From: Naematelia aurantialba
Lineage: Eukaryota > Basidiomycota > Tremellomycetes > Tremellales > Naemateliaceae
Direction: 5' to 3'
Assembly (NCBI GenBank): GCA_021527695.1
Contig: JAKFAO010000001.1
Location: 1,984,001 to 2,048,000 of the forward strand
Length of the DNA: 64,000 nt
A program made the translations under genes and the position numbers. Below the pieces are notes generated by a model. That model did not search any database, was not told where the DNA came from, and saw only the letters and a program-made list of their open reading frames with translations. Shown piece by piece: positions 34,176-45,032 of the stretch; the stretch's first letter is position 1; every line of letters starts with the position of its first letter.

Positions 34176-35591
34176 ATGTCACTCACCACCCCCTCGCCGA
34201 CGCTCTACGTGTCCAACCTCGAGACCAAGACGAAAAAGCCCGGTACGTCCTTGACTGTCTATGTCCTGCTGCGACCATACAGAGCTATGTGGTCGGCTGA
34301 CAACAGGTAGAACTTCGGACGCAGCTGTACTCGCTCTTCAACCCTTATGGACGAATGTGAGTGCCCGTCATGAGTCTAGGCGGAGGAAGCCGCTGAATTT
34401 GCCAGAATCGACATCATCGCTAAGAAGCATGGCGGCGGGCGCGGACAGGCATTTGTCGTCTTTGCAGAACAGGCAGCAGCGACGTCGGCGATGCGGCACC
34501 TCTCTGGCGAGATGTTCTACAACAAAGCTCTGGTAAGCCGGCAGATTGCCTCACCCCTTGCCGCACCACATCGCATCTGTCGCCTCCCCATGACCACTAC
34601 TCACCACAACTCCATCCGTCTCTGACGTGTCTCCCTGGATGTCTCCCTGGATTGTTTGCCTTCCGAGCGGTCCACTTATGGCACCTTGTGTCCATTGTGT
34701 CGTGGAATGCTGACCGTGTACCCAGCAAATAACATACTCCAAGACGCCCTCGCACGCGACTCTTACACTCACCAACCCCCAGGCGTCTCGCGACGCCCAA
34801 GCAGTGAAAGCAGCGCGGTTGGTGGTCTCACGCGCTCAGGGCGAGTACGAGCAGCTCGAGAAGGAGCGGGAGAAGGAAGAGGCGCTGCAGGGCGGCGATG
34901 GTACTGCCAAGCGCGAGCTGGAAGACGGCGACGGCGGGGGAGGGAAGCGCGTCAAGGTGGAGCATGCGGCAGCGGACGGGGACGGGGCCGAGGATGAGGA
35001 GATGGAGATTGAGATGGATGTCGAGGATGACGATGAGCAAGGTACGTCCGTCCTCGTCGTTCATCTGCATTGCGTCCCTGGGCAACGGGTGTACAGTCGC
35101 TGACGACGGCGTAGGACCAAGTAGCAGTGCGGCAGGTTCCACGTTGGTCTGCACAAATCTGCCGCCAGAGTGTACACCCGAGATCATGGAGGCTCTGTTC
35201 TCACAGTACGTCTCTCTCCCATTTGCACCCGCAGAATCCACACACGCACAGCCCACATACACACAATCCGTCTTCCCCCCACCCCCAGCCCATCCGCGCC
35301 ACCACATCAACCTATCAACATACCCCATGGCGTCGACTGTCTGGGTCATACAGTCATGAATCGAAGTGTTGAGACACAACTCATTCTCCCAGATATGCCG
35401 GTTTCTCAAAAGTCACACCCCTCCCTCCTTCTACCTCTCTCCCTGCAGGACACGGCGAACCTAACCCAGGCGCCAAATCGTTCTCAGTGAGCTTCGCCTC
35501 GCCCGAGCAGGCCCAGGCCGCTGTGGGGCCGACAAAAGGGTTCCTGATGCAACCTGGATGGGAGATGGGTGTCAGCGTGAAGACCGGATAG
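34176..35591 (+). CDS. U1A/U2B''-like snRNP protein with two RRMs
   Basis: Six exons (34176-34242, 34311-34356, 34406-34532, 34726-35041, 35097-35205, 35393-35591) total 864 nt, 287 residues. RRM1 has RNP2 LYVSNL and RNP1 RGQAFVVF, followed by the family motif QITYSK. A linker rich in Lys and acidic residues includes a probable nuclear signal (GGKRVKVEH) and the acidic run EDEEMEIEMD. RRM2 has RNP2 LVCTNLP and KSFSVSF. Two-RRM members bind stem-loops of U1 or U2 snRNA; which snRNA is bound cannot be decided here. The gene is convergent with the next minus-strand gene (122 bp between stops). Confidence 0.88.
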
Positions 35592-35713
35592 CAGACAGTT
35601 CGGGCTAGTCGGCATGCATGATCATCTACAGCGTTTTTCAACATTGTGCTTTCAACTGAAATTTCCTGTCCTGCATATGGCCGCTCTCATTCGTTGATTC
35701 CTCTTCAGTGACG

Positions 35714-37501
35714 CTAGTTTCTCGCGCCCATGATCTCGTCCAGCTGGGAATCTAGGCCGAAGCTACCGAGCACTCCTGCGACCCGTTGCATTTGCTGCGA
35801 AAAGTGCACAATAACCTCACGTGCTTTCTCTGCACCTGATTCAGTCGATCCTCGGCCAACGAGTTCACCGCAGACACACCTTGCTTGATCTCTTCAGCCT
35901 TTATCGCTTCGACCCCTTGCGTCAGACTCGCTTGGTGAGTTTTGTTCAGCTTGTGGAACAGAGCGGCGCTGAGGAACAGAATGTCGTAGCTGCAGGCTGT
36001 TCAGCCGGATCACATGACACATCTCCTACGCACGTATTGCCCAGCAGTTCCTCCGCATAAGCTGAGAACGTTAGTCTCGTCAATTCAAGCTTCCAAGAAA
36101 CAGCAGACTGGTGAGGAAAGCGGGAAGCTGTTGCTGCATTCGGTCCCACGGCTCGGTCAAATTCGCCTTCACATCGAAGAGGGGAATCTGCATTGTCAAT
36201 GTCCAGTTCTGTCACAAGAGTGCGCTTACCTCGGCCATCGGATCGAACGGAAGCGCTTCCTCATAAACATCCTCCACTGGGGCGTAGTGACTTTGATCGT
36301 ATCTCTCATTGCAGTCATACATGAAACTGCTGTCTTCGACCCCCTTCGCATGGTTTTGCTCTGCATTCGATTGTGCAGCATAGTATTGCTCAGGCCGACC
36401 ATATGATGGATCAAACCCGTCTTCATATCCGTAGTTGTCAAAGTCTCCCTCAACGTCCATGAAGGGCATGGAGACAGCGGCCGCTTCAAAGCTTGCGTGT
36501 CCTTCGGGAAAGGTCGCTCGGACAGCTTTGGCCTTGAAGGTCGAAGGCGGGCCGGCGCTGGCTGCAGGCTGGAATAGACGCGAGTCGAGCGCTCGAGAAC
36601 GATCATGGCCAATCCCCTGGTTGGATTGGCTCGACGTCCAGCGGCCTTGGGCTGGAGCGGACTGGTACGGCTGTCGCGCATCTTGCGAAGAGACATGCGC
36701 TTCGCCTGACGGCTGGTTCCAGTACCTCGGAAACGGTTGCGGACGCTGGTTACGAGGCTGGTGATCTTGCGTCGACAGGGTAGAAGACTGTGGTTGTGCG
36801 GATTGACGCTGTGGCTGAACAGTAGACACCTGCGGTCGCGGCTGCGACACTTGATTATCCTTGCCAATCTGACCGACATCTTCACCCCTCGGTTTCTTGT
36901 TGTTCTTGGCTCCCTCGTTTTGCACATCGTCAAAGATCTCAGCACTATCCTTAGCCGTTCGCTTGACGAGTCTCGTTCTTCCCCCCTGAGGGTCAATGGA
37001 TACTCCGCCGCTCCCTTGCTTCTCCAGCTCCTTTCTCGCCACCGCGTTCAGTTCGACACTTTTGATATCGTCCTTAGGTCCACCAGGAATCTCCTCCATG
37101 GACGGAGCTCTGGACGTAGCGAAGCGATTGACAGGCGCCTTACTCGGCGTCGGCGGCTTGAACGGAGCTGCCGCCGCTTGAGTGGCATTGGTATTGTACG
37201 GGCTCTTTTGGGGAGTCATGAGCTGCATCTGCGCTTGCGCTTGCGGTGTATCGTTGGAGTTGTTCTTCCCTCCTTCAGCAGGCTTGTGAGGCGTCACTGG
37301 CTGTTGAGCTGGAGCAGAGGTTATCGTTGACACGGGAGGATCCGCTGGAGGGGGCATTGCTTGAGAGGCGGGATCGGACGAAGGGGGCCTTGATGCACTC
37401 TCCTTGGTATTGGGGTCCGAAGACATGTTAGTAGACGCGCCTGAGTCAGCAGTGGGCTCCGTACGCCAAAAGGGCTTGGACGAGGACGAGGACGAGGACA
37501 T
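35714..37501 (-). CDS. Hypothetical Q/P-rich protein with a helical C-terminal domain
   Basis: A large first exon (37501 to about 36231) encodes a disordered Ser/Pro/Gln-rich protein with a conserved-looking APSMEEIPGGPKDDIKSVEL segment, a basic stretch (RTRLVKRTAK) and Gln-rich runs. Smaller exons then add IPLFDVKANLTEPWDRMQQQ, TYAEELLGN, YDILFLSAALFHKLNKTHQA, then AIKAEEIKQG, AEKAREVIVHFSQQMQ and a final helix ending LDEIMGARN. The first exon is certain as an open frame; the downstream joins are inferred from phase. The family is not recognised. The C-terminal domain of about 130 residues is probably all-helical and could mediate protein contacts. Confidence 0.65.
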
Positions 37502-37542
37502 GAAAGACGTAAGAGGACTAGTCTGGAGGACAAGCAGAACAC

Positions 37543-37615
37543 GGGAAAGAAGGAAACAGAAGGAAAGAAGGAAAGAAGCAAAGAAGGAAAGAAGGAAAGA
37601 AGGAGAGAAAGAAGG
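37543..37615 (+). repeat. Purine-rich tract (GGAAAGAA units)
   Basis: Low-complexity GGAAAGAA/GAAGGAAA repeats lie just upstream (5') of the Q-rich hypothetical gene. On that gene's strand this is a CTTTCC-rich tract, as in many fungal promoters. Confidence 0.85.
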
Positions 37616-37734
37616 CTGCGTGGCGAGAGTGGCGAAATATTCAAGTTCTTAGCTGCCAGGCGGACCATACACGGGGTTCCAGCACAATATGGAGGTAGGA
37701 TTTCTCAACCCAACATGCATACACCTTCAACATG

Positions 37735-38778
37735 CTAGTCGATGAGGTATTTTCTCTTGAAGAATGACCGGAGATGAATGAGCTGGATAGGGTATCAGTA
37801 GCCTGAAATGAACCGACCGTCCGCGAAACTGACCTGCCATGCACCAAGTCCAATAATGCCAATCGTGATCATGATGGCGAAGTTTCGTACCCGCTCGTTC
37901 GTGCTTTCTGCAAGCGAAAATCAGGAAACAAGGTACACTTTTACAGATTCAAACGAAGGAGTGAAATCTTACCATTTGTATCCCGCATCCGCATTTCACG
38001 CCGTTGCAAGTACCCCATCTCGTCTACAATCTCTCTTGTAACCGCCTCGAGCTTGCGCATCTCTACTTCAAGTATCGAAAGCGACTCCTGATTTGCGATA
38101 GCACTACTTCATGCGTCAGCCCCAGGCTGGGCCAGTCGAGCATCAAAGGCGGAGTGGTCGGGATGTAACACGAGTCGCTCACTTGTAGTCAACGGCGTCT
38201 GCCCCGATGTCGACGTCCAAGTCGACGCTCCGGGATATCTTTTCATGACCAGCTGCTTGTGTAAGCTTGCTTCACGAGATGATGGTGGCAGCTGACACTC
38301 TATTGTGTTTTTCAAGCACACCCCAACATCTGCAGACTCGTGTGTTGTGATAGCTAGCCGAGTTTCTCCGCCGATATCCTGGCGAGTCAGCTTACCTGCA
38401 TCCGAGAGAGAGAGAGACGGCTCACCCGCTTGGAAAGGTAAACGTTGCCCCGTTCTGAGCCGTCAAGGATCTCAATATCCACCCGTTGACCGTCTGAAGG
38501 TGGGACGTTGGCGGTGACGATCACAAGGGAGTGAGCTGATGCGAAGTTCCACACGCTGGGCAATGGTCAGCTAAGGGTGTCCGTGTGTAGCCTCCGAGGA
38601 AACCGACCATTCTATCGCATGGTCAGCTCTGATCTGGAAGGAGGAGACGCATCGACTAACTTGGTTTTGGAAAACGCTCAGCAGGCAGGTCAAACTTGAT
38701 GGCAAGGACGGCCACTGGTCGGAGGAGAAGTAAAACGAGAGCAAAGACACCAACAAGCGTGGAGGGCCGTGGTATCAT
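37735..38778 (-). CDS. ERV25: p24-family cargo receptor Erv25 (p24 delta, TMED10-like)
   Basis: The start at 38778 gives a signal peptide (MIPRPSTLVGVFALVLLLLR) and then AIKFDLPAE, as in Erv25 proteins. Exon 1 is 38778-38661; a 4-nt exon 38611-38608 and exon 3 starting at 38555 produce KCVWNF, restoring the first conserved GOLD-domain Cys. The second is in DVGVCLKN. Next come SRSVDLDVDIGADAVDYN, a coiled coil (ESLSILEVEMRKLEAVTREI), the luminal YLQRREMRMRDTNESTNERV, one transmembrane helix (FAIMITIGIIGLGAWQLIHL) and a tail FFKRKYLID with the FF COPII-type signal and Lys/Arg residues for COPI. Erv25 cycles between ER and Golgi in p24 complexes. It ends at 37735. Confidence 0.92.
38608..38611 (-). 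other. 4-nt microexon of ERV25 (AATG)
   Basis: Upstream intron 38660-38612 is 49 nt (GTTAGT..GCTGACC..ATAG); downstream intron 38607-38556 is 52 nt (GTCGGT..GCTGACC..CCAG). The four bases complete one Lys codon and start a Cys codon. Without them the frame is lost and the conserved KC-x-WN motif of p24 proteins is missing. Confidence 0.82.
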
Positions 38779-39033
38779 GCTTGTGACCCCCTGCCAGTGA
38801 CTAGACTCGCCGAATATGGGTATGCGAAGGAGAGCACGAGAGCATTAACGTTCCTCCGAGGATTGACATTGCCTCCACGTCCAGCTGGCGCGACGGATTA
38901 GGCTCGCGTACATGTTTGGCCTTTTGCAGGCCTACCAGCGTGTAGCACGGACATGACTTTTGTCGAGTCACGTCGATATAGTTTCACCCTTCTTGACCTC
39001 TCGCTCTGTTGCCATTTCGTTTCTTCGGACTGC

Positions 39034-39174
39034 ATGCTCTTGCTGAGAGCCGCAGCGCATAGACACTCATTTGCTTCGACAATCAGCCACCGGGCGTTTG
39101 TTACTCTTCTTGCCTCTCAAGCTAGGTCTATACCTCAAATCCCGGCACCACCGTTTGCTAGAGGGCTCTTCACT
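39034..39174 (+). other. Candidate mitochondrial presequence of cysteinyl-tRNA synthetase
   Basis: These 47 in-frame codons begin [20 protein letters not shown] and end FARGLFT just before the cytosolic ATG. The segment has five Arg, three His and no acidic residue. The ATG at 39034 has a T at -3 (weak) and the ATG at 39175 has an A at -3. A further in-frame ATG at 38953 would add acidic residues and is less likely. Confidence 0.6.
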
Positions 39175-42100
39175 ATGTCGATTTTGACAGAAGCCCCGAA
39201 GGCGTCCACCTCCTTTCAGCAACCGGCATGGCTACCGCCAAAGCCAGATACGGACACACCTGTCCTGAAGGTCTACAACTCGCTCACGCGGGCGAAGGTA
39301 AGTCTTCCCTGGAACAACCGAGAGAATGTCTCACGGTGTCATGTTCAGGACGTCTTCGTCTGCAGGAAGCGCAGACATGTGTACTGGTACAACTGTGGGC
39401 CTACGGTGTATGATGCTTCACACATGGGCCACGCTCGGTGCGCTTACTCGATACGCTCACTTCCAGCCAAGCTGACGATCCCAGCAACTATCTCACTCAG
39501 GATATCATTCGTCGCATCTTAAGAGACCACTTCAACTACAACGTGACTTTCGTAATGAATGTCACCGATATCGATGACAAGGTAGATCTTCCCTCGCCCC
39601 ACCCAGCTCATTTCTCAGGCTAACAGTCAGATCATTCTCCGTGCTCGCGAATCCCACCTGATAGACCGATACATCTCACAAAACTCCAGGCTCTCCAGCT
39701 CCATCCTTGAAGAAATAAACACAGCCTTCTCCGCCTTCGCCAACTCAAAACTTTCCAAATTCCTGCCTGTTTCCGTCTCCGCCTCGTCCTCCGGTTCGGG
39801 AAGTGCGTTGTATGCTCAGATTCTTGAACTGGACCGGAATCCAGAATGGGCAAGAGCGGCGAGAGAAAAGGACGAGAAATTCGAACTCTACTTGACTAGT
39901 ATGGAGAAAGCGACCCGGGCCGTAAAACAGGCGGAGGAACGATTGAGCAATCAAGATACGGGAGAAAATCACGTCCAAGAATTAGTAAATGGGACGAACG
40001 ATATTCTAGGTCCATACCTCGGCGAGACGGTGAGTAGTTTAGTCGTCCGTGATCCGAGTGAACTCATAGTCGTATAGCGTGCAAACGAGATCACAAATCC
40101 TATAGAAGTCTCTCGGCAGCTCGCCGCATACTGGGAAGGCAAGTTCTTCGAAGACATGGGGCGGCTGCGTATTCTCCCGCCCGACATCGTCACCCGAGTA
40201 TCCGAATATATTCCTGAAATTGTTTCCTTCGTGGACCGCATCATTGCGAATGGCTTTGCGTATGTGGGAGGCGGAAGTGTATGGTTTGACGTGACAAAAT
40301 TCGACGGGGCTGAAGGGGACGGCTTCCGGCATGAATATGCCAAGCTGCAGCCTGGCAGTAAGGGGAACAAGAAGCTGCTGGATGAAGGAGAGGGTGAGCT
40401 GCGAGACATGCGCCACCTTGCCACCTTCAGCTGACCTTTGACAGGCGCCTTGACCGCTTCTAGCGGCAAGCGTCAACCTGCCGACTTTGCGCTTTGGAAA
40501 GGCGCAAAACCTGGTGAACCAGCATGGGAGTCTCCCTGGGGTCCGGGGCGGCCCGGGTGGCATATAGAGTGCTCTGTGATGGCTAGCGAGGTCCTTGGCG
40601 ATGGGATGGATATACACTCGGGAGGGGTTGACCTTATGTTCCCTCATCACGATAACGAGCTTGCCCAAGCAGAGGTCAGTCAGCCCACTGTACAGGTGAA
40701 CCAAGCTGACGAACTTTACAGGCATATCATGGCTGCCGTCAATGGGTCAACTATTTCCTGCACACTGGCCATCTGCATATTGAGGGTTTAAAAATGAGCA
40801 AGTCTCTGAAGAACTTTATTACCATCGAGGTAAGAGATATGGCCGCGCTGTTCGGCAAATCTGACTGTGTTTCAGGAGGCTTTACAGACATATTCTGCGA
40901 GACAACTTCGCCTGGCTTTCATGCTGCAGACCTGGAATGCCAAAATGGACTTCAAGGCGGATCTCATCTCTGATGTCAAGACAAAAGAGGAGACTATCGA
41001 TGTGAGGACCGTTCAAACGGAATGAACCCAGATCTGACTTGGAAAAGAACTTTTTCGCAAACGTTAAAGCCCGGTTAGCTCAAGCTAGCGTCGGGACATC
41101 GACAATAGATGGACAGCATCACTACAACAACCCGGAACGGACATTGGAGACAAGGTCAGCGACAATCTCTCTTGTTCGAGCATTATTGACGCAGTCTGCA
41201 GATTGAACGCATCGCAAGACGACTTCCACGCAGCGCTTTGCGACTCCTTCAACACCCCAGTAGCAATCAACGTCATCCTCGATCTGATCAGAGATACCAA
41301 CATATACCTCTCCGCGAACAAGCAACCCAAACTCGAACTGCTGAAACAGATTGAAGAGTGGATCACGCGCATGTTGAAGATGTTCGGCCTAGGAGAGGGA
41401 CTCGCAGTGGAAGAAGCTGGCTCGGTGGGATGGGGTAAGGCAGGAGAGACATTGACAGCGTCAGGAGATGTGAGTTTACTCAATCCAATAACCTGTCCTC
41501 TTGGCTAAAAGTTTCAGTCTGCAAAGAAACTGTACGGCGCCTTGCAAGTCATGTCGGAATTCCGGGATAAAGCGCGGGCACTTGCCAAGAGGGCTGCGCA
41601 GCAAGAGGAGTATTTGGCTCTATGCGATGGGTTCTCAGAGGCGGAGCTCGGCAACACACGCGACGTGAGTTTTGTCAATGGTTCCCGATTGGATGAGCTG
41701 AGACTTGCTAGTCCGATCGTCAGTTGGAAGAGTTATGCCGAGTGACGCTGAAGTTCCGGGACGAGGTCCGCAAGCGAGCAGCTAGCGATGCGTCGCCAAC
41801 CGACATCCTACTGCTCTGTGACTCGTTCCGCGACGAAGACCTGGTCAACCTCGGCGTACAACTGGAAGACGGGCAAGGCGCTAACGGAAGCACGCTGTAC
41901 AAAATCGTCGACCCAGCGGTCCTCATTCGGCAGCGAGATCAAAAGGCTGCAGAGGCTGCAGAGAAGGCCGCGAAGAAGGAAGCAAACGCTAGAGCGGAGG
42001 AAGAGAGGCGGAGAGCGAAGCTTGAGAAAGGAAGGGTGCCGCCTGCCGAGATGTTTAAGCCTCCGAACGTGCCTGATGGGACTTGGAGCAAGTGGGACGA

Positions 42101-42221
42101 ACAGGGGTTGCCCACGCATGACGGCGAGGGCAAAGATATTTCCAAAGGCGCGAGCAAAAAGGTGTTGAAGGAGTGGAAAGCGCAGGAGAAACTGCATGAG
42201 GAGTATCTGAAGAGTCTATGA
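39034..42221 (+). CDS. CRS1: Cysteinyl-tRNA synthetase, probably dual cytosolic and mitochondrial
   Basis: A class I synthetase charging tRNA-Cys. The cytosolic start is 39175 ([11 protein letters not shown]); an in-frame upstream ATG at 39034 adds 47 residues resembling a mitochondrial presequence. Hallmarks in order: [18 protein letters not shown] (zinc Cys and HIGH), NVTDIDDK, the eukaryote-type insertion rich in charged residues, [33 protein letters not shown] (zinc ligands), [11 protein letters not shown], and a basic C-terminal extension typical of cytosolic enzymes ([17 protein letters not shown], then [11 protein letters not shown]). Junctions include RAK|DVFV after GTAAGT at 39298, HAR|NYLT, and AE|AYHGC. 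A 147-nt exon (41518-41664) duplicates part of the downstream exon. The last exon runs 41724-42221. Confidence 0.93.
41518..41664 (+). other. Duplicated, frame-neutral exon in CRS1
   Basis: A 147-nt exon flanked by phase-0 introns encodes a segment ([15 protein letters not shown], then [14 protein letters not shown]) that resembles the start of the next exon ([13 protein letters not shown], then [14 protein letters not shown]). Cysteinyl-tRNA synthetases known to me carry this module once. Skipping keeps the reading frame, so it is a candidate alternative exon or an internal duplication. Confidence 0.6.
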
Positions 42222-42464
42222 GCTAGGTTCACGCGTGGAAAGGGGTCTGACTGTGGATGGACACGAGCATCTCCGCAACACATGTATTTGGCTTATGCCA
42301 AGCCGACACATGCATTTTATCTTAAGCAGTGGGACTCGGGCCGTCGCGTCTGGGGTTCTAGAGATGCGCTCTGACGTTGCTTTAATTGGCGTACGCCAGA
42401 CATGTCACTCCCTTGTTGCAACTCCGGACGCCTCCACGCTCCTCAGCATACAATAGACCCGCCG

Positions 42465-43115
42465 CTAGTCATTCCCGGAACGGGCACGACTGTGCATGAA
42501 AAGGTGATTCGGACTGTGGTGGCGGCGAGCCGTGCTGGATGACGTGACACGAGGCGTTGCCGAGTCACCCGTGAGCTGCACATTTGTTCCAGTCGACGAT
42601 GCGGTCTCTGAAGCCGTGTCAGGCGGTGCATTCGCTTGGGACGGAGTGTGCTCTGTTGCATCGGGACGCAGGACGGGTACATCTTGGAAAGTGATCGTCA
42701 GGCCCCCTTCCCTGCTCCGGACCGTAACGCGGCGATGTTGCAGAATGGCTTGGACAGTCTGATCAACGGTGAGCTGCTCCCAAGGAAGGCTTGTTACCAC
42801 TAATGTGAAGTGGCCGCTGGGGCCAATAGGCTGCTCAACTTCGGGCGTTACTGAAGTGCCGGTGGACGCGCTTGCGGATGCTTCGTCACGAGAGTACGCA
42901 GCAGTCGGACTTCTCGATGATGGTCTGGCGCTTGATGGACCGTGGGGGGATCGTGTTACTGAGCGCACCGAGGCGTCGTTCCTCGACGCGCGTCTTGACG
43001 AGGCTATGGTAGGAAGGGAAACAGAACTCATTGTAGCCTGTGTGTTGTTGTCCGACCTTGCTGCAGAAGAAGAAGAGTGTCTTGAGTACGACGTATACGC
43101 AGCGCGTTCAGCCAT
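42465..43115 (-). CDS. Ser-rich hypothetical protein, 216 residues (intact member of tandem pair)
   Basis: An intronless frame starting MAERAAYTSYSRHSSSSAAR. The N-terminal 95 residues are Ser/Arg/Thr-rich and disordered. A short beta-rich core follows: IGPSGHFTLVVTSLPWEQLT, then VQAILQHRRVTVRSREGGL and TITFQDVPVLRPDA. The tail is Ser/Thr-rich and ends NHLFMHSRARSGND. No family is recognised. The same layout appears in the broken frame 43527-44240 just upstream on the same strand, pointing to a tandem duplication. It is convergent with CRS1 (243 bp between stops). Confidence 0.65.
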   Translation of the reverse strand: MAERAAYTSYSRHSSSSAARSDNNTQATMSSVSLPTIASSRRASRNDASVRSVTRSPHGPSSARPSSRSPTAAYSRDEASASASTGTSVTPEVEQPIGPSGHFTLVVTSLPWEQLTVDQTVQAILQHRRVTVRSREGGLTITFQDVPVLRPDATEHTPSQANAPPDTASETASSTGTNVQLTGDSATPRVTSSSTARRHHSPNHLFMHSRARSGND

Positions 43116-43526
43116 TGTGGGTCTTGTATTCGATCTTGGCTTGAGAAATGGGAGGGGGACTTGGAGTCTGAGGGTGTTGAAGTGGCGAGAAAGCGTGTCA
43201 ACACCACACGGTCGAGGTCTGTCGAAGACAAGTGGTTTGGCTCCGGAGCGTGAATCAAACTGCTTGGCTCCGGAGCGTGAATAAAACTGCTCGACTTCGG
43301 AGCGTGAATAAGACTGTGTGATTTCGGAGTGTCAACCACACGAACAAGAAGGGAGCGCTCGGTACAGCCTTCTTACTGACTCTTACTGACTAGTGCAGTG
43401 GACTGGGTCTTCGACAACGAAGATTGTCTGACAGCTCCTTCCGAAGACATTCCAGAATTGTTGCTTTGTGACTGTGCTTCATAGCGCCAACACTCGACGC
43501 AACCAAGTCGTTCTGCCTCTGCCGCG
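43116..43526. other. Spacer between tandem paralogues with a minisatellite
   Basis: This 411-bp spacer holds a short minisatellite (listed separately) immediately upstream of the intact paralogue; the rest shows no coding or RNA features. Confidence 0.55.
43234..43336 (+). repeat. Minisatellite of about 27 bp, four degenerate copies
   Basis: Units of the form GGCTCCGGAGCGTGAATAAA plus CTGCT are repeated three times, with a fourth diverged copy. They lie in the probable promoter of the minus-strand gene at 43115. Confidence 0.85.
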
Positions 43527-44240
43527 TCAACCCCGCAAACTTCTCCGTAGTCGCCTGCATATGCTGACTACATGGTTCGGCCGCTGCTGAGCGCCTGTAG
43601 GGGAATCAGTCGGCGTCGTAACTGTATTTCCAGCCGGAGAAGCCGGCCGGGATGTAGTGGCACGTGAAGCGACACGAGACACCGCCGTCTGGCCAACGAG
43701 TGTCGGTCGCCAAGCATCGCTCGACGAGGATGGAGCGGATGCCGAAACCGAGGATAACCCGTCCCTCACGGAATCGACGTCTGACCGCGACTCGTCGGGC
43801 CTCACGGCGCTGTGGACCGGGATGGTTTGGATCCTCACATCTAGTGTATCTGGGACTCCGCTGGGCAGGATGCTGACACGTTAATGCAAGGTGTAAGTAT
43901 CGTCCGTTCCTGTCTCCATAGGTAGCAGAGACATCAGCAAACCAAACTCGCCCCTGGGAAGCACAGTGTCCCCAGGCTCAGAAAGTGTAGAGCCTGCCGT
44001 CGTTCTAGCAAAACTCGATCCATAATCAGACGGGAGACTCGAATCCGTCGGGAATCGGGATGAGTGTTGTCTGAACGCAGCGCTGGAAGCAGCGCTGGAC
44101 GATCGTCTCGACGAAAAAGTAGTCGTAGAAGAAGGCGAGCCGATAGCCCGCCGTGAGGTTTGGGAAGAAGCAACAGAGGGTGGGAGGGAACCAGCACCTG
44201 CATCTTCGGAGAGCCATGAACCTGCAGAGACTTCGGCCAT
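43527..44240 (-). pseudogene. Broken tandem paralogue of the 42465-43115 gene
   Basis: The frame starts MAEVSAGSWLSEDAGAGSLP at 44240 and runs through a Ser/Arg-rich region to a core GEFGLLMSLLPMETGTDDTY, then meets an in-frame TAA at 43883-43881. The same frame continues directly with RVSILPSGVPDTLDVRIQTI, then PVHSAVRPDE and a Ser/Thr-rich tail ending near RPNHVVS. Both halves align in order with the intact neighbour (GHFTLVVTSLPWE; HRRVTVRS; TFQDVPVLRPD; SPNHLFM). No GT..AG pair near the stop would remove it while keeping frame. Either the gene is a pseudogene or a truncated 119-residue protein is made. Confidence 0.55.
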
Positions 44241-44717
44241 TCCAAGTGCTCTCAACTCTCCAGAAACCCGAATGGAGGAGTTCTTGCCTGGGCGTGCAGT
44301 TGAATATGTGGCGAGGATGCGAATCGAGAGTGTTGTGCGTCATATACGTATATTGAAAGAGAGTTTGCCTTCCAAGAGTCGAACGCATGGCCACAAAGAG
44401 AAGCCTCATGAAAGGATCCTACTAACGAGACGAGCTGATTCCTTGTCCTACCGGCGTTTTGGCTTCTTGAGGCAGAAGACCGAGCAACGCAGTTGCTTGA
44501 CCCTAAAATGCGCCCTTCGTGGACTCGGAGCATGGAGAGGCATCATAGCGAACATCGCATCCTACGAAACGTTGGGAGTGACGGTGGATCCCGGAGAATC
44601 GAGCTGATGAATAAGGACATATGCATACTCCCAGGGTGACAGGAAGATGAGAAAGCGCCGTAGTGATGCGACTAACCAGGAAGTGGCAACATGCATGATT
44701 TGGTCCGAGATATCTTT
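44241..44717. other. Intergenic region between broken paralogue and coactosin
   Basis: This 477-bp stretch is upstream of the minus-strand broken paralogue and downstream of coactosin. Short frames on both strands lack motifs; nothing else is visible. Confidence 0.45.
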
Positions 44718-44999
44718 TCAGTCGAATTTTGAGCGATCGTAGTTGGCTCCCCCGGCCTTGCGCATTCGCTGTACGATGTCGTCCTTGGGACCATTAGCCG
44801 TCTATTTGATCAATCGTAGGCAGAGACGGGCGCACCTCCTTCAGATCCGCCACGTTCGATGCGGACACCTCGATGGAGTAGGCTCGAAGGACATTCTTCA
44901 CGTCCGCAGCGTGTATTGAGACCTGTCCGCGTAATGTAAGCATGTGAGTAATGCAACTGCTAGGAAATAAAAGACATAGAGAGAAAAAGAGAGAAAGAG

Positions 45000-45032
<33 letters not shown>

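Noticed and set aside
43234..43336. Regular repeats that could be mistaken for a CRISPR array
   Set aside because: Direct head-to-tail copies with no unique spacers, in a eukaryotic promoter region.
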